Part shown: positions 16,331-25,672 of the stretch, piece by piece
Layout of the letters: the number at the start of each line of letters is the position of its first letter
Position numbering within the stretch: position 1 is the first letter of the stretch
The notes under the pieces: generated by a model
The model's input: only the letters and a program-made list of their open reading frames with translations
The model's database searches: none
What the model was told of the DNA's origin: nothing
Assembly: GCA_050250955.1 (NCBI GenBank)
Contig: JBFWNR010000001.1
Coordinates: forward strand, 496,001-560,000
Source: CAWAYR01 sp050250955
GTDB lineage: Bacteria; Acidobacteriota; Vicinamibacteria; Vicinamibacterales; UBA2999
DNA: 64,000 nucleotides
Direction: 5' to 3'
Translations under genes and position numbers: made by a program

Positions 16331-18211
16331 TTACGCCTTCGACCGGGCGATGAGGTCGTCGACGTTCAGCGCCAGGACGTCGAGCGGCACGTTGCCACCC
16401 ATCACCACCGTGTCGTTGAACGTCCGCAGGTCGTAACGCGGCCCGAGCGCCGACCGCGCCCGCTCGCGCTGGCGGTTGATCTCGCTGTGCCCCACCTTGT
16501 AGCCGCAGGCCTGGCCGGGCCAGCTGCAGTAGCGATCCACTTCGCTGGTCACCTCTTCGATACCGGAACCGTTGGTGGTCGCGAACCACTCGATGGCCTG
16601 CCGGCGCGTCCACCGCTTGACGTGCAGGCCGGTGTCGACCACCAGCCGGCAGGCGCGGAAGGCGATCGACTGCAGGTAGCCGAGCCGGCCCACGGGATCG
16701 CCCTCGTAGACGCCGAGCTCGTCGGCGAGCTGCTCGGCGTAGAGCGCCCAGCCCTCCGAATAGGCGTTGAAGGCCAGCAGCGTGCGAATGAGCGGCAGCT
16801 GGTTGGAGTACTCGCCCTGCCAGACGTGGCCGGGAATCGCCTCGTGGTGCGTGAGCGTCGGCAGGCTGTAGCGGCTGTGCAGCTTCGTGGTCCGCAGGTT
16901 GATCCAGTACTTGCCGGGAATCGAGCCGTCGATCGACCCGGCGCCGCCGTAGGCGCCGGGCGCGCCCGGCTCCTCTTCCGGCGGCAGCCGCCGCACCTCG
17001 AGGTTGCCCTTCACCAGCGTCGCGAACGCCTCGGGGAGCCTGGCGCGGATGATCGCCAGCCGCTCCTGGATGAACGCCAGGATCTGGGCCCGGCCCCGGT
17101 CGTTGTCGGGGAACTGGAAGCGCCGATCCTCGCCCAGCGCGGTCATGCGCGCGCCGACGGTGCCGGTGGTGTAGCCCAGCCCCTTCAGGATCGGGTCCAT
17201 CTGGCCGTGCAGCTCGGCGAGCTGTCGCTGGCCCATCTGGTGGACCTCGTCGGGCGTGAGTCGCGTCGTCGTCGAGGCGCGCAGCGCCCACTGGTAGTAC
17301 TCGTCGCCACGCGGCCGGGCCCACATGCCGGCCTCCATCGTCGCCCGGGTCCGCTGCGCTTTGAGCTCCGCCAGCTGCCGCTCGAGCGCCGGGGCCACCT
17401 GCTGGCGGACGATCGTCGCGGCGCGCGAGGCCCAGGGGCCGGGGATGTCGGTGGTGCGGCGGACCAGGCCGTCGACCAGTCCGCCGCCTTCGCGGGCGCT
17501 GCCGACGCTCGTCTCGAGCTGCCCGATGGCCTTGTCGAGCAGGAACGCGGGCGCGATGAGTCCCTGGGCGCCGGCGGCGCGCAGCCGTTCGAGTTCGCCG
17601 TCGAGCTGACGGGGATAGCTGTCGAGCCGCGCGAGGTAGGCCTCGGCATCCTCGGCGTTGCGCACCGGGTGCTCGGCGTCGAGGAAGCGCGGCGTGTCGA
17701 GGAACGCGCCGACGTTCTGGATGACCACGTATGGCGAGTTGCGCCAGCCGCCGACCGGCACGTCGCCGTAGGGCAGCGCGAAGCCGTCGAGCGCGACGCG
17801 GTAGGCCGACTTGACCACCTCGACGGTGGTCCGCGTGGCGTGGTCGAGCGGCGCGACGTCGATGGCCTCGGCGGCGGCGAGGTCGGCACGGAGCAGGGTG
17901 GCGATGGCCTGCTGCCCGGCCGGGCTGCGATCGGCCAGCCGGCGACGCAGGCTGGCGCGGTCGCCGGTGTCGAGTCCCAGCGTCGTGGCGGTCTCCGGAG
18001 CCGTGGCCAGCAGACGCTCGCCGATGCCGGTCAGGATGGTCGCGGCGGCCGCCGCCGCGGCGCCGGGCGGCGCCGCGGGGGGCGCCTGCGGCGCGCCGCA
18101 CCCGGGCCAGGCCAGGGCCGCAGCGCCGGCGGTGATCGCCGCCAGCGCCTGGCGGCGTGAGGGATGGTCGGCGGGCCACCGGTCAGCTCGCGGCGAATGT
18201 GCTCGGGCCAT
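16331..18211 (-). CDS. DUF885-family (putative metallopeptidase) exported protein
   Basis: 626 residues from ATG at 18211; a GTG at 18226 is a possible alternative. The N-terminus (SRRQALAAITAGAAALAWPGCG) reads as a Tat-like or lipoprotein leader. The large helical body matches DUF885, including HHEAIPGHVWQGEYSNQ at about 455, SEGWALYAEQLADELG, and AFRACRLVVDTGLH near the C-terminus. Those His and Glu residues are the presumed zinc ligands, and the family is thought to resemble M32-type carboxypeptidases. Such proteins are abundant in acidobacteria and probably digest exported peptides. It diverges from the hybrid kinase gene. Confidence 0.85.
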   Translation of the reverse strand: MARAHSPRADRWPADHPSRRQALAAITAGAAALAWPGCGAPQAPPAAPPGAAAAAAATILTGIGERLLATAPETATTLGLDTGDRASLRRRLADRSPAGQQAIATLLRADLAAAEAIDVAPLDHATRTTVEVVKSAYRVALDGFALPYGDVPVGGWRNSPYVVIQNVGAFLDTPRFLDAEHPVRNAEDAEAYLARLDSYPRQLDGELERLRAAGAQGLIAPAFLLDKAIGQLETSVGSAREGGGLVDGLVRRTTDIPGPWASRAATIVRQQVAPALERQLAELKAQRTRATMEAGMWARPRGDEYYQWALRASTTTRLTPDEVHQMGQRQLAELHGQMDPILKGLGYTTGTVGARMTALGEDRRFQFPDNDRGRAQILAFIQERLAIIRARLPEAFATLVKGNLEVRRLPPEEEPGAPGAYGGAGSIDGSIPGKYWINLRTTKLHSRYSLPTLTHHEAIPGHVWQGEYSNQLPLIRTLLAFNAYSEGWALYAEQLADELGVYEGDPVGRLGYLQSIAFRACRLVVDTGLHVKRWTRRQAIEWFATTNGSGIEEVTSEVDRYCSWPGQACGYKVGHSEINRQRERARSALGPRYDLRTFNDTVVMGGNVPLDVLALNVDDLIARSKA

Positions 18212-18297
18212 GCCTGAGGCTATCACCGGCCCCGCCGGCGGACCGGCGCGCGCCGGCGCGGGTGCCGGCTGGCACTCGGCGCGATATGCTCGGCGGG

Positions 18298-20184
18298 ATG
18301 GAGGCGCGCTCCCCCGCCGGTCAGCTGGAGCCGACGCGCATGCTGCGGGCGATCGTCGATCACGCCGAGTCGGCGATCGTCGCCAAGGATCTGCGCGGCG
18401 TGATCCTGGCGTGGAACGGCGCCGCCGAGCGGCTGTTCGGCTGGACGGCGGCGGAAGCCATCGGCCAGTCGATCTTCATGGTCATCCCGGAGGACCGGCG
18501 ACACGAGGAGGACGAGATCCTGGCCCGGCTGAAGGCCGGCGACGTCGTGCGGCGGTTCGAGACGGTGCGCCGCCGCCGCGACGGCAGCCTGGTGCACGTC
18601 GAGCTGACCATCACGCCCGTCCACGGCGACGACGGCCAGGTCAGCGGCGCGGTCAAGATCGCCGGCGATCTCACCGAACGGCGGCGGGTGCGGGCGGCGC
18701 TGCAGGCCGAGGAGAGCCGCTTCCGCACCCTCGCCGACCACATCTCGCAGCTGGCCTGGATGGCCGACCCCACCGGCTGGATCTTCTGGTACAACCGCCG
18801 CTGGTTCGAGTTCACCGGCACCACGCTGGACGAGATGCAGGGCTGGGGCTGGCGGGCCGTCCACCATCCCGACCACGTCGATCGCGTGGTGACCCGCATC
18901 CAGCACTCGTGGGACACCGGCGAGCCATGGGAGGACACGTTTCCGCTGCGCGGCAGGGACGGCGAGTACCGCTGGTTCCTGTCGCGGGCCTTGCCCATCC
19001 GCGACGACGACGGCGCCATCGTGCGCTGGTTCGGCACCAATACCGACATCACCGAACAGCGCCGGCTCGAGGCCGCCCTGGCGGCCTCGAACCGGCGCAA
19101 GGACGACTTCCTCGCCACGCTGTCGCACGAACTGCGCAATCCGCTCGGCGCGATCCGCACGGCGGTGGCGGCGATGCGGGCCGCCGACGGCGCCGCGGCG
19201 CCGGTGGCGACGGCGCTGCCGATCGTCGAACGCCAGCTCGCCCACGTGTCGCGGCTGCTCGACGACCTGCTCGACGTCAGCCGGATCACGCACGACCGTC
19301 TCGTGCTGCAGCGGGCCAGCGCCGACATCGGGCAGGTGGCCCGCGACAGTGCCGAGGCGCTGCGGCCGGCGTTCGCGGCCGCCGGCGTCGATCTCGAGGT
19401 GACGCTGCCCGACGCGCCGGTACTCGCGGTGGTGGACGCCGTCCGGGTGCAGCAGATCGTCGGCAACCTGCTGTCCAACGCCGCCAAGTTCACCCCCGCC
19501 GGCGGGCGGGCCCGCCTGGAGGTCCGCGCCGATCCCGACACGGTGACCCTGACCGTGTCGGACACCGGCGTCGGCATCGACGCCGACAAGCGCGACGAGA
19601 TCTTCGACCTGTTCGCCCAGGCCTCGCCGGGCACCCACCGGGTCACCGGCGGCCTGGGCATCGGGCTGTCGCTGGTCCGCCGGCTCGCCGAACTGCACGG
19701 CGGCGCCGTCGACGTGCACAGCGACGGGCCGGGCCGCGGCACCACCTTCACGGTGCGGCTGCCGCGCGGGGCGGTGGCGCCCGCGGCGGTCGAGGCGCCG
19801 GCCCGACCGGCCGACGGCTCCGGCCGGCGCGTCCTCATCGTCGACGACGACCGCGACAACGCCGAGGCGCTGGCGATGTTCCTGCGGCTCGAGGGCCACG
19901 AGGTCAGCCTGGCCGGGTCGGGCGAAGCGGCGCTGGATGCCGCCGCCCATGCCCAGCCCGACGTCGTGCTGCTCGACGTCGGGCTGCCCGGCATCGACGG
20001 CCACGAAACCTGCCGCCAGCTGCGCGCCCTGGGCAGCACCAGCCTGGTCGTCGCCGTCACCGGCTGGGGCCAGGCCGAGGATCGCGCCCGCACCAGCGCC
20101 GCCGGCTTCGACCGCCACCTGGTCAAGCCGGTCGATCCGGTGACGGTCGCCGAACTGGTGCGCGCCGCGCCCGCCGTCCCCTGA
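18298..20184 (+). CDS. Soluble hybrid histidine kinase: PAS-PAS-HisKA-HATPase-REC
   Basis: 628 residues from ATG at 18298; an in-frame ATG at 18286 is an alternative. The order is: PAS at about 15-125 (IVDHAESAIVAKDLRGVILAW, LFGW), a second PAS with PAC at about 140-260 (GWIFWYNRRWFEFTGTTLDEMQG), and HisKA with phospho-acceptor His277 in LSHELRNPL. The ATPase domain at about 375-490 has NLLSNAAKF and DTGVGIDADK. A receiver domain at about 515-628 has the phospho-acceptor Asp560 (LLDVGLPG). No membrane segment is visible, so the signal is probably cytoplasmic (redox or ligand through PAS). No separate response regulator is adjacent. Confidence 0.9.
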   Translation: MEARSPAGQLEPTRMLRAIVDHAESAIVAKDLRGVILAWNGAAERLFGWTAAEAIGQSIFMVIPEDRRHEEDEILARLKAGDVVRRFETVRRRRDGSLVHVELTITPVHGDDGQVSGAVKIAGDLTERRRVRAALQAEESRFRTLADHISQLAWMADPTGWIFWYNRRWFEFTGTTLDEMQGWGWRAVHHPDHVDRVVTRIQHSWDTGEPWEDTFPLRGRDGEYRWFLSRALPIRDDDGAIVRWFGTNTDITEQRRLEAALAASNRRKDDFLATLSHELRNPLGAIRTAVAAMRAADGAAAPVATALPIVERQLAHVSRLLDDLLDVSRITHDRLVLQRASADIGQVARDSAEALRPAFAAAGVDLEVTLPDAPVLAVVDAVRVQQIVGNLLSNAAKFTPAGGRARLEVRADPDTVTLTVSDTGVGIDADKRDEIFDLFAQASPGTHRVTGGLGIGLSLVRRLAELHGGAVDVHSDGPGRGTTFTVRLPRGAVAPAAVEAPARPADGSGRRVLIVDDDRDNAEALAMFLRLEGHEVSLAGSGEAALDAAAHAQPDVVLLDVGLPGIDGHETCRQLRALGSTSLVVAVTGWGQAEDRARTSAAGFDRHLVKPVDPVTVAELVRAAPAVP

Positions 20185-20254
20185 TGCGTCCACCCCACGT
20201 GCGGCACCGCACCGCGGTGCCGACCCGCACCCGTTCCCTCCGGAGGAGCCAGCG

Positions 20255-20950
20255 ATGTCGTCGAAGCGATTCCTGATTACCGGCGGCAGCCAGGGCATCG
20301 GCGCCGCGCTGGTCGCCCAGGCCCGGGCGGCCGGGCACGCCGTGGCGTTCACCGGTCGCGACCAGGCGGCCATCGACGCCGTGGCCCACGAGCACGGCGC
20401 CCTCGGGATCCGCGCCGACGTCGGCCGCGCCGACGACAACGCCCGCACCGTGGACGCCGCCACCGCCCACATGGGCGGCGTCGACGTCGTCGTCAACAAC
20501 GCCGGCTACGCCTACCGTGGCGAGATCGGCAGCCTCGACGTCGAGCGGATGCGGGCGATGTTCGAAACCAACGTCTTCGGCCTGGTCGATCTCACCAACC
20601 GGCTGGTGCCGGCGCTGAAGGCCCAGGGCCGCGGCGACATCGTCAACATCGCCTCGACCTCGGGCATGAAAGGGGCCGCCACCGCCACCGCCTACGCGGC
20701 CAGCAAGTGGGCGGTGCGCGGCATCAGCCAGTGCTGGCAGGCGGAGCTGCGCCCGCACGGCATCCGCGTCACCTGTATCTGCCCGAGCGAGGTGCAGACC
20801 AACTTCGGCGGCCGCGGCGGCCGCAACAACCCCAACAAGCTCTACGCGCAGGACATCGCCGCGACGATCCTCGCCGCGCTCGACATGCCCCAGCGGGTGC
20901 TGTGGCCGGAACTGGCCGTCTACGCCACCAATCCCTGGAAGGAAGACTGA
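20255..20950 (+). CDS. Short-chain dehydrogenase/reductase
   Basis: 231 residues, ATG at 20255 with GGAGG at 20242-20246. Classical SDR motifs are present: TGGSQGIG at 9-16 for NAD(P) binding, NNAGYAY, NIASTSG with the catalytic Ser, and YAASK with Tyr147 and Lys151. The sequence is closest in feel to FabG/3-oxoacyl reductase-type SDRs (ICPSEVQTNFGG after the active site). The substrate cannot be assigned. Only 3 bp separate its stop from the convergent SLC13 gene. Confidence 0.88.
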   Translation: MSSKRFLITGGSQGIGAALVAQARAAGHAVAFTGRDQAAIDAVAHEHGALGIRADVGRADDNARTVDAATAHMGGVDVVVNNAGYAYRGEIGSLDVERMRAMFETNVFGLVDLTNRLVPALKAQGRGDIVNIASTSGMKGAATATAYAASKWAVRGISQCWQAELRPHGIRVTCICPSEVQTNFGGRGGRNNPNKLYAQDIAATILAALDMPQRVLWPELAVYATNPWKED

Positions 20951-20953
20951 GCG

Positions 20954-22777
20954 TTACCGCAGGTCGTAGGCGTTGACCAGCAGCAGCGACAGCGTCGCCA
21001 GCATCAGCAGCACCAGCGGCGTGCCGACGCGAACGAAGTCGACGAAGCGGTAGTTGGCGGCGTTCATCACCAGGACGTTGGTCTGGTAGGCCATCGGCGT
21101 CGCGTAGCTGAGGTTGGCGCCGAACAGGATCGACAGGACGTAGGGCTCCATCGGGCTGCCCAGCTCCAGCGCGGTCGCCACGGCAATCGGGGTGCCGACG
21201 GCGGCGGCGGCGGTGTTGGACACGAAGTTGGTCAGCAGCGCCCCGAAGGCCATGAACACCACCAGGCGCAGCGCCGGCGCCACCTGCTGCACGGCCACGG
21301 CGACGCCCTGGGCGATCCAGGCGGCGGCACCGGTGTCGACCAGGCTCTGGCCGAGCGCGATGCTCGAGGCGACCAGCAGCACCACCTCCATGCTGAGGGC
21401 GCGGCCCAGCCCGTCCAGCTTCACGCACCCCGCCGCCAGCATGGCGATGACGCCGGCGAAGGCGGCGACGTGGATCGGCAGCGTCTTGGTCGCGGCCAGC
21501 ACGATCACCCCGCCCATGATCGCCAGCGCCCACGGCGCCAGCGGCGATCGCGGCAGGGTCACGCGCCCGTCGAGCAGCATCAGGTGTTCGACCTTGGCCA
21601 GTTCGGCGAGGCGTTCGGTCGTGCCCTGTACGAGCAGCACGTCGCCGACCGCCAGGCGGGTCCGCGCCAGGTCGTCGAAGCGGCGCAGCAGGCCCTCGGC
21701 ACCACGGTTCAGGCCGACGACCACCACCTTGTGCGTCTCGGCGAACCGGACGCTGCGCAGCGAGCGGCCGACCAGGTGCGAGTCGACGCCGACCACGGCT
21801 TCGACCAGGCCGATGTCGCCCTCCACCGCCGAATCGTCGCCGGCGGCGAAGCGTCCCTCACCCTCGCGATCGAAGAGGTCGGCGTGGTAGGTGGTGGCCA
21901 CCTCGGAGAGGCCACGCGCGGTGTCGCGCAGCAACAGCGCATCGCCGGCGGCGAGGGTGACGTCGCCGGCGGCGGCGGCCTTGCGCCCGCCGCGCAGCAG
22001 CGAGGTGAGCGGCAGCGGACGGCCGAGCGCCTTGGCCAGCTCGTCGAGCGACTTCCCCGCCAGCCGCTCGTTGTCGGCGTCGACGACCAGCCGGGCCTCG
22101 AACTGGCGGAGGTTCTCCGGCGTCGCCGGGGCCCGGTCGGGCAGCAGCCGCGGCGCGACCAGCCAGAGATAGGGCAGGGCGACGGCGAAGGACGCCGCGG
22201 CGATCGGCGTGAAGTCGAAGATGCCCATCGCCGGCATGCCGAGATCGTTGGCGATCGACAGCACCAGCAGGTTGGTCGAGGTGCCGATGCTGGTGAGCAT
22301 GCCGCCGGCGAGGATGGCGTAGTTGACCGGCATCAGCGTGCGGGCGGCGGAGTGCCCGGTGCGATCGGCGATGCCGAGCAGCATCGGCAGCATCAGCACC
22401 AGGACCGGGGTGTCGTTGACGAACCCGCTCGCCAGTCCGGCGATCGCCAGCGTCAGCAGCAGCCCGACGCTGGCGCTCCAGCTCCAGATCCGGCCCAGGG
22501 CCCGGACCGCCGGCTCCATCGCCCCGGTCATCGTCAGGCCGCGCCCGAGGATCATCAGCGAACAGATGGCGATGAGCGCCGGATGGCCGAACGCCTGCAG
22601 GATCTCGGCGTCGGAGAGCCGGCGTTCGCCGCCGACGTACGGGAAGAGATGAAACGTGACCAGCAGCGCCGTGAGCAGCAGCAGCGACACCGCCTCCATG
22701 CGGATCCAGGGGCGGGTGTACAAGTAGAATACGGCGCCCGTGATCACGAGCACGGCGACGGCGTGCAGGCTCGGCAT
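20954..22777 (-). CDS. SLC13/DASS-family permease with two RCK-C-like domains
   Basis: 607 residues. The N-terminal half (about 1-210) and C-terminal quarter (about 410-607) are strongly hydrophobic and carry the paired SLC13 signatures GTSTNLLV and SNTAAA, plus NDTPVLVLMLPM. Between them lie two soluble domains (about 220-400) with VDADNERLAGKSLDELAK and VVGVDSHLVGRSLRSV. Each ends in ALLLRDT/VLLVQGT, the pattern of TrkA/RCK-C ligand-binding domains. Such divided-domain permeases move anions (sulfate or dicarboxylates). RCK-C domains can bind nucleotide ligands such as c-di-AMP in other proteins; that link is inference here. Confidence 0.85.
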   Translation of the reverse strand: MPSLHAVAVLVITGAVFYLYTRPWIRMEAVSLLLLTALLVTFHLFPYVGGERRLSDAEILQAFGHPALIAICSLMILGRGLTMTGAMEPAVRALGRIWSWSASVGLLLTLAIAGLASGFVNDTPVLVLMLPMLLGIADRTGHSAARTLMPVNYAILAGGMLTSIGTSTNLLVLSIANDLGMPAMGIFDFTPIAAASFAVALPYLWLVAPRLLPDRAPATPENLRQFEARLVVDADNERLAGKSLDELAKALGRPLPLTSLLRGGRKAAAAGDVTLAAGDALLLRDTARGLSEVATTYHADLFDREGEGRFAAGDDSAVEGDIGLVEAVVGVDSHLVGRSLRSVRFAETHKVVVVGLNRGAEGLLRRFDDLARTRLAVGDVLLVQGTTERLAELAKVEHLMLLDGRVTLPRSPLAPWALAIMGGVIVLAATKTLPIHVAAFAGVIAMLAAGCVKLDGLGRALSMEVVLLVASSIALGQSLVDTGAAAWIAQGVAVAVQQVAPALRLVVFMAFGALLTNFVSNTAAAAVGTPIAVATALELGSPMEPYVLSILFGANLSYATPMAYQTNVLVMNAANYRFVDFVRVGTPLVLLMLATLSLLLVNAYDLR

Positions 22778-22907
22778 GTCGTCAGCAGGAGGCGGAACGC
22801 CGGTCCGTGCGCCCGTCGATCATGGGCAGCGATGATGGCACAGTCACCATCGTCGCGGCGGGGAATCCGGCCGGCGCTGCCGCGCCGGCGACACGGGAGG
22901 CGACCGA

Positions 22908-23990
22908 GTGGAGCAGACGTGGCTGGCCGGGATCGCGCAGTGGCTGCGTGACATCGCGCCGGTCGCGGCCCTGCAGGCGGCGATCGCCGTCGTCCTGGCC
23001 GCCATCGCCGCCAAGGCAGCCCGCGCCGTCATCCGCATCGGGCTCGATCCGCTGATCCGCCGGCTGCTGCCGGCGGCCGATCGGCTCGCCGACGTCGCCG
23101 GCCTGGCCGCGGCGCGCTCGATCCTGCTCGGCGGCGTGCTCGTCGCCGCCGTGGCGCTGGCGCCCGACCGGGAGACCGAGCTGTGGCTGGTCGCCGCGGC
23201 GCGGACCCTGCTGGTCATCACCTGGGTGGTCGCCTCGGTACAAGGCGCGACGGCGCTGCTCGCCGGACTGAGCGCGTCGCCGGCGCCGCCGGCCTGGGCG
23301 GCGCCGAGCGCGGTGCCGCTGCTGAACAACCTGCTGCGGGTGTCGGTCACGCTCATCGCGATCTACGCCGTGCTGCTGTCGTGGGACGTCGACGTCACCG
23401 GTCTGGTGGCCTCGGCCGGCCTGCTCGGCATCGCCTTGTCGTTCGCCGCCCAGGACACCCTCAGCAACCTCTTCGCCGGCGCCGCCATCATGGTCGACCA
23501 GCCGTACCGGGTCGGCGACTACATCGTCCTCGACACTGGCGAGCGCGGCCAGGTGACCTACGTGGGGCTGCGCAGCACCCGGCTGGTCACCCGCGACGAC
23601 GAGGAGATCAGCATCCCGAACGGCGTGATCGGGCGGGCCAAGATCATCAACGAGTCGGGCGGGCCCGACGCCCGCTTCCGGCTGCGGGTCCGGGTCGGGG
23701 TCGCCTATGGGTCCGACATCGATCACGTGATGCCGGTGCTGCTCGGCGTCGCCGCCGCCCACCCGATGGTGAGCCGCCATCCCGAGCCGCGGGTCCGGCT
23801 GCGCGCCTTCGGCGAGTCGGGCGTGGAGTTCGAGCTGCTGGCCTGGATCACCAACCCGGCGCAGCGCGGGCTGGTGCTCCACGAACTCCACTGCGAGGTC
23901 TATCGCGCGTTCGCGCGCGAGTCGATCACCATCCCGCTGCCGCAGCGCGAACTGCACATCCGCGACGGCCGCGCCGCCGCCGGCGACTAG
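22908..23990 (+). CDS. MscS-family mechanosensitive ion channel
   Basis: 360 residues, GTG start at 22908 with GGGAGG at 22895-22900. There are four hydrophobic helices before residue 190. The pore helix is SAGLLGIALSFAAQDTLSNLFAGAAIM, followed by the beta domain (YRVGDYIVLDTGERGQVTYVGLRSTRL, ISIPNGVIG) and the cytoplasmic cage domain. The channel releases solutes on hypo-osmotic shock. It is read towards the regulatory unit that precedes the trehalose/glycogen operon, which itself contains another channel-type membrane protein. Confidence 0.9.
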   Translation: MEQTWLAGIAQWLRDIAPVAALQAAIAVVLAAIAAKAARAVIRIGLDPLIRRLLPAADRLADVAGLAAARSILLGGVLVAAVALAPDRETELWLVAAARTLLVITWVVASVQGATALLAGLSASPAPPAWAAPSAVPLLNNLLRVSVTLIAIYAVLLSWDVDVTGLVASAGLLGIALSFAAQDTLSNLFAGAAIMVDQPYRVGDYIVLDTGERGQVTYVGLRSTRLVTRDDEEISIPNGVIGRAKIINESGGPDARFRLRVRVGVAYGSDIDHVMPVLLGVAAAHPMVSRHPEPRVRLRAFGESGVEFELLAWITNPAQRGLVLHELHCEVYRAFARESITIPLPQRELHIRDGRAAAGD

Positions 23991-24021
23991 GCACCGGCGG
24001 GCCCACCGTGCCGGCGCGCCG

Positions 24022-25281
24022 TCACACCCGCGCCGCGGCCGGGGGCCCGAGGCGGGCCGGCGGATAGGCCAGCCGGCGGTGGTACATCGCGTGCAGCGCC
24101 TTGGCCAGCGCCTGCTCGGCGCGGGCGAGCTGGCGATCGGACAGCGGGCAGTCGTCCAGTTCGCCCTCGCCGCGGATACGCGACACGGTCTGGCGGACGA
24201 CGCGCGCGCAGGCGGCCAGGTCGGCCGGCTGCGCGGCGCGGGCCGTGGCCTCGACCTGATCGGCGATCATCAGCAGGCCGGTCTCGATCGAGCGCGGCCG
24301 CGGGCCGGGGTAGCGGAACGCCTCGGGATCGTCGGCGGCGGCAGCGCCGGCCCGGGCCTCGAGCAGCCGCATCACCCCGGTGCCGTGGTGCTCGCGCACG
24401 AAGGCGGCGATGCGCTCGCCCAGGCCGTGCGCCAGCACGCGCTCGACACCGTCGGTGACGTGGCGGCGCAGGATGCGGGCGCTCTCGCGCGGATCGAGGT
24501 CGTCGTGCGGGTTGCGGCCGGCCTGGTTCTCGACGAAGTACTCGGGGGCCGCGGCCTTGCCGACATCGTGGTAAAGCCCGCCGACCCGGGCCAGGAGCGC
24601 GTCGGCACCGAGGGCGTTGGCGGCCGCTCCGGCCAGCAGGCCGACGTTCACCGAGTGCTGGAGGGTGCCCGGTGCCACCGTGGCCAGCTCGCGCAGCAGC
24701 GGGTGGTCGAGGTCGAGCCACTCGCTCAACGTCAGCCGGGTGGCGTGCCCGAACACACCGTCGAAGAGCGGCTCGAGCGCCAGGCGCAGCAGGCTGCTGG
24801 CAAAGCCGGCCAGGCCGACCAGCGCGGCGCCCCGCAGCCTCGCCTCCAGCGGCGACGACGGCGCCGCCGAGAGCGCGGCGAGGGTGAGCGCAACCGCCCC
24901 GACGCCGACGCCCACGCGCAGCACCCGGGTCCGGCGCCGGTAGCGGCCGATCAGCCACGCCGCGGCGAGGGCCGTCCCGCCGGCCGTCAGGGCCGGCGCC
25001 AGCCGCGCCGTCGCGGCCCCCAGCGCGGCGGCGGCGAGCAGGGCCAGCACCACGGCATGGACGGCGCCGACGGCGAGCCGCGCGTGCATGGCGAGGCTGG
25101 CGGCGAGCAGCACGGCCCAGGCGGTGCGGCTGTCGGTGAGGCTCCCGGCCCGATAGGCCACGACGACGGCCACGACGGCACAGGCGACAAAGGCGCGGTC
25201 GCTCCACGACCACGCCGGCCAGAGCACGGGAGGCCACGCGCGCCACGGGGAGGCGCCGGGTCGGAGTGCGGGCGGCGGCAT
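24022..25281 (-). CDS. Membrane HD-domain hydrolase, PgpH (c-di-AMP phosphodiesterase)-like
   Basis: 419 residues. Residues about 28-170 hold several membrane helices. The cytoplasmic HD domain (about 195-350) has APGTLQHSVNVG, YHDVGK with the HD pair at 238-239, ENQAGRNPHDDL, RRHVTDG, REHHGTG and a late MIADQVEA. Each matches PgpH/YqfF-type 7TM-HD proteins, which hydrolyse c-di-AMP to pApA. The large extracytoplasmic domain of full-length PgpH is absent: 419 residues against about 700. It is the last gene of a unit led by the sigma-54 activator and a STAS-like gene (13 bp gap to the latter). Activity on c-di-AMP is inferred from the HD-domain similarity. Confidence 0.8.
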   Translation of the reverse strand: MPPPALRPGASPWRAWPPVLWPAWSWSDRAFVACAVVAVVVAYRAGSLTDSRTAWAVLLAASLAMHARLAVGAVHAVVLALLAAAALGAATARLAPALTAGGTALAAAWLIGRYRRRTRVLRVGVGVGAVALTLAALSAAPSSPLEARLRGAALVGLAGFASSLLRLALEPLFDGVFGHATRLTLSEWLDLDHPLLRELATVAPGTLQHSVNVGLLAGAAANALGADALLARVGGLYHDVGKAAAPEYFVENQAGRNPHDDLDPRESARILRRHVTDGVERVLAHGLGERIAAFVREHHGTGVMRLLEARAGAAAADDPEAFRYPGPRPRSIETGLLMIADQVEATARAAQPADLAACARVVRQTVSRIRGEGELDDCPLSDRQLARAEQALAKALHAMYHRRLAYPPARLGPPAAARV

Positions 25282-25294
25282 CGGGGGCGGGATT

Positions 25295-25672
25295 CTACTC
25301 GCTGGGCTGCGGAGACCCGGACAGCCCGCCGCTCACCACCGCCCCCCGACGGGCCAGGTGATCGAGGAACAGCCGCGCCGGTTCGTCCATCGTCGACACG
25401 CCGCTCAGGTCGAGTTCGAGCGGGAGGTGGCGCTGTTCGAGGGCCGGCCCGCAGAGGTGTTCGAGGCGCCGCAGGTCGGCGGCGGCGAGCTGTCCCGTCA
25501 CGATCACGCGAAACCGGCCGTCGCGGACACGAACCCGGAGGTTGGCCACTGGGGAGGCCGGCTGCAAGTTCGGCGCCCGCGCCGAATCAGGCCTGCATCG
25601 CGGCCGGCGGCGGCCCGCGCCGGTCCCGACCGCGAAATGCCGTCGCCAGCTGTCACTATTTCGTCGATCCAC
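25295..25672 (-). CDS. STAS-like domain protein
   Basis: 125 residues from GTG at 25672, overlapping the end of the sigma-54 activator by 17 bp; a later GTG at 25549 would also keep the domain. The folded part (about 42-115) reads LRVRVRDGRFRVIVTGQL, then LRRLEHLCGP and LPLELDLSGVSTMDEPARLFLDHLARRGA. This is the alternating strand-helix pattern of STAS (anti-sigma-factor-antagonist-like) domains, with Ser/Thr at the usual phosphorylation position (GVSTMDE). It probably takes part in protein-protein signalling with its operon partners, a sigma-54 activator and an HD hydrolase. The exact role is unknown. Confidence 0.65.
   Translation of the reverse strand: MDRRNSDSWRRHFAVGTGAGRRRPRCRPDSARAPNLQPASPVANLRVRVRDGRFRVIVTGQLAAADLRRLEHLCGPALEQRHLPLELDLSGVSTMDEPARLFLDHLARRGAVVSGGLSGSPQPSE

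Noticed and set aside
23991..24015. Imperfect inverted repeat between the MscS and HD genes as a terminator
   Set aside because: The arms pair only with a bulge and a large loop, weaker than the other convergent hairpins.
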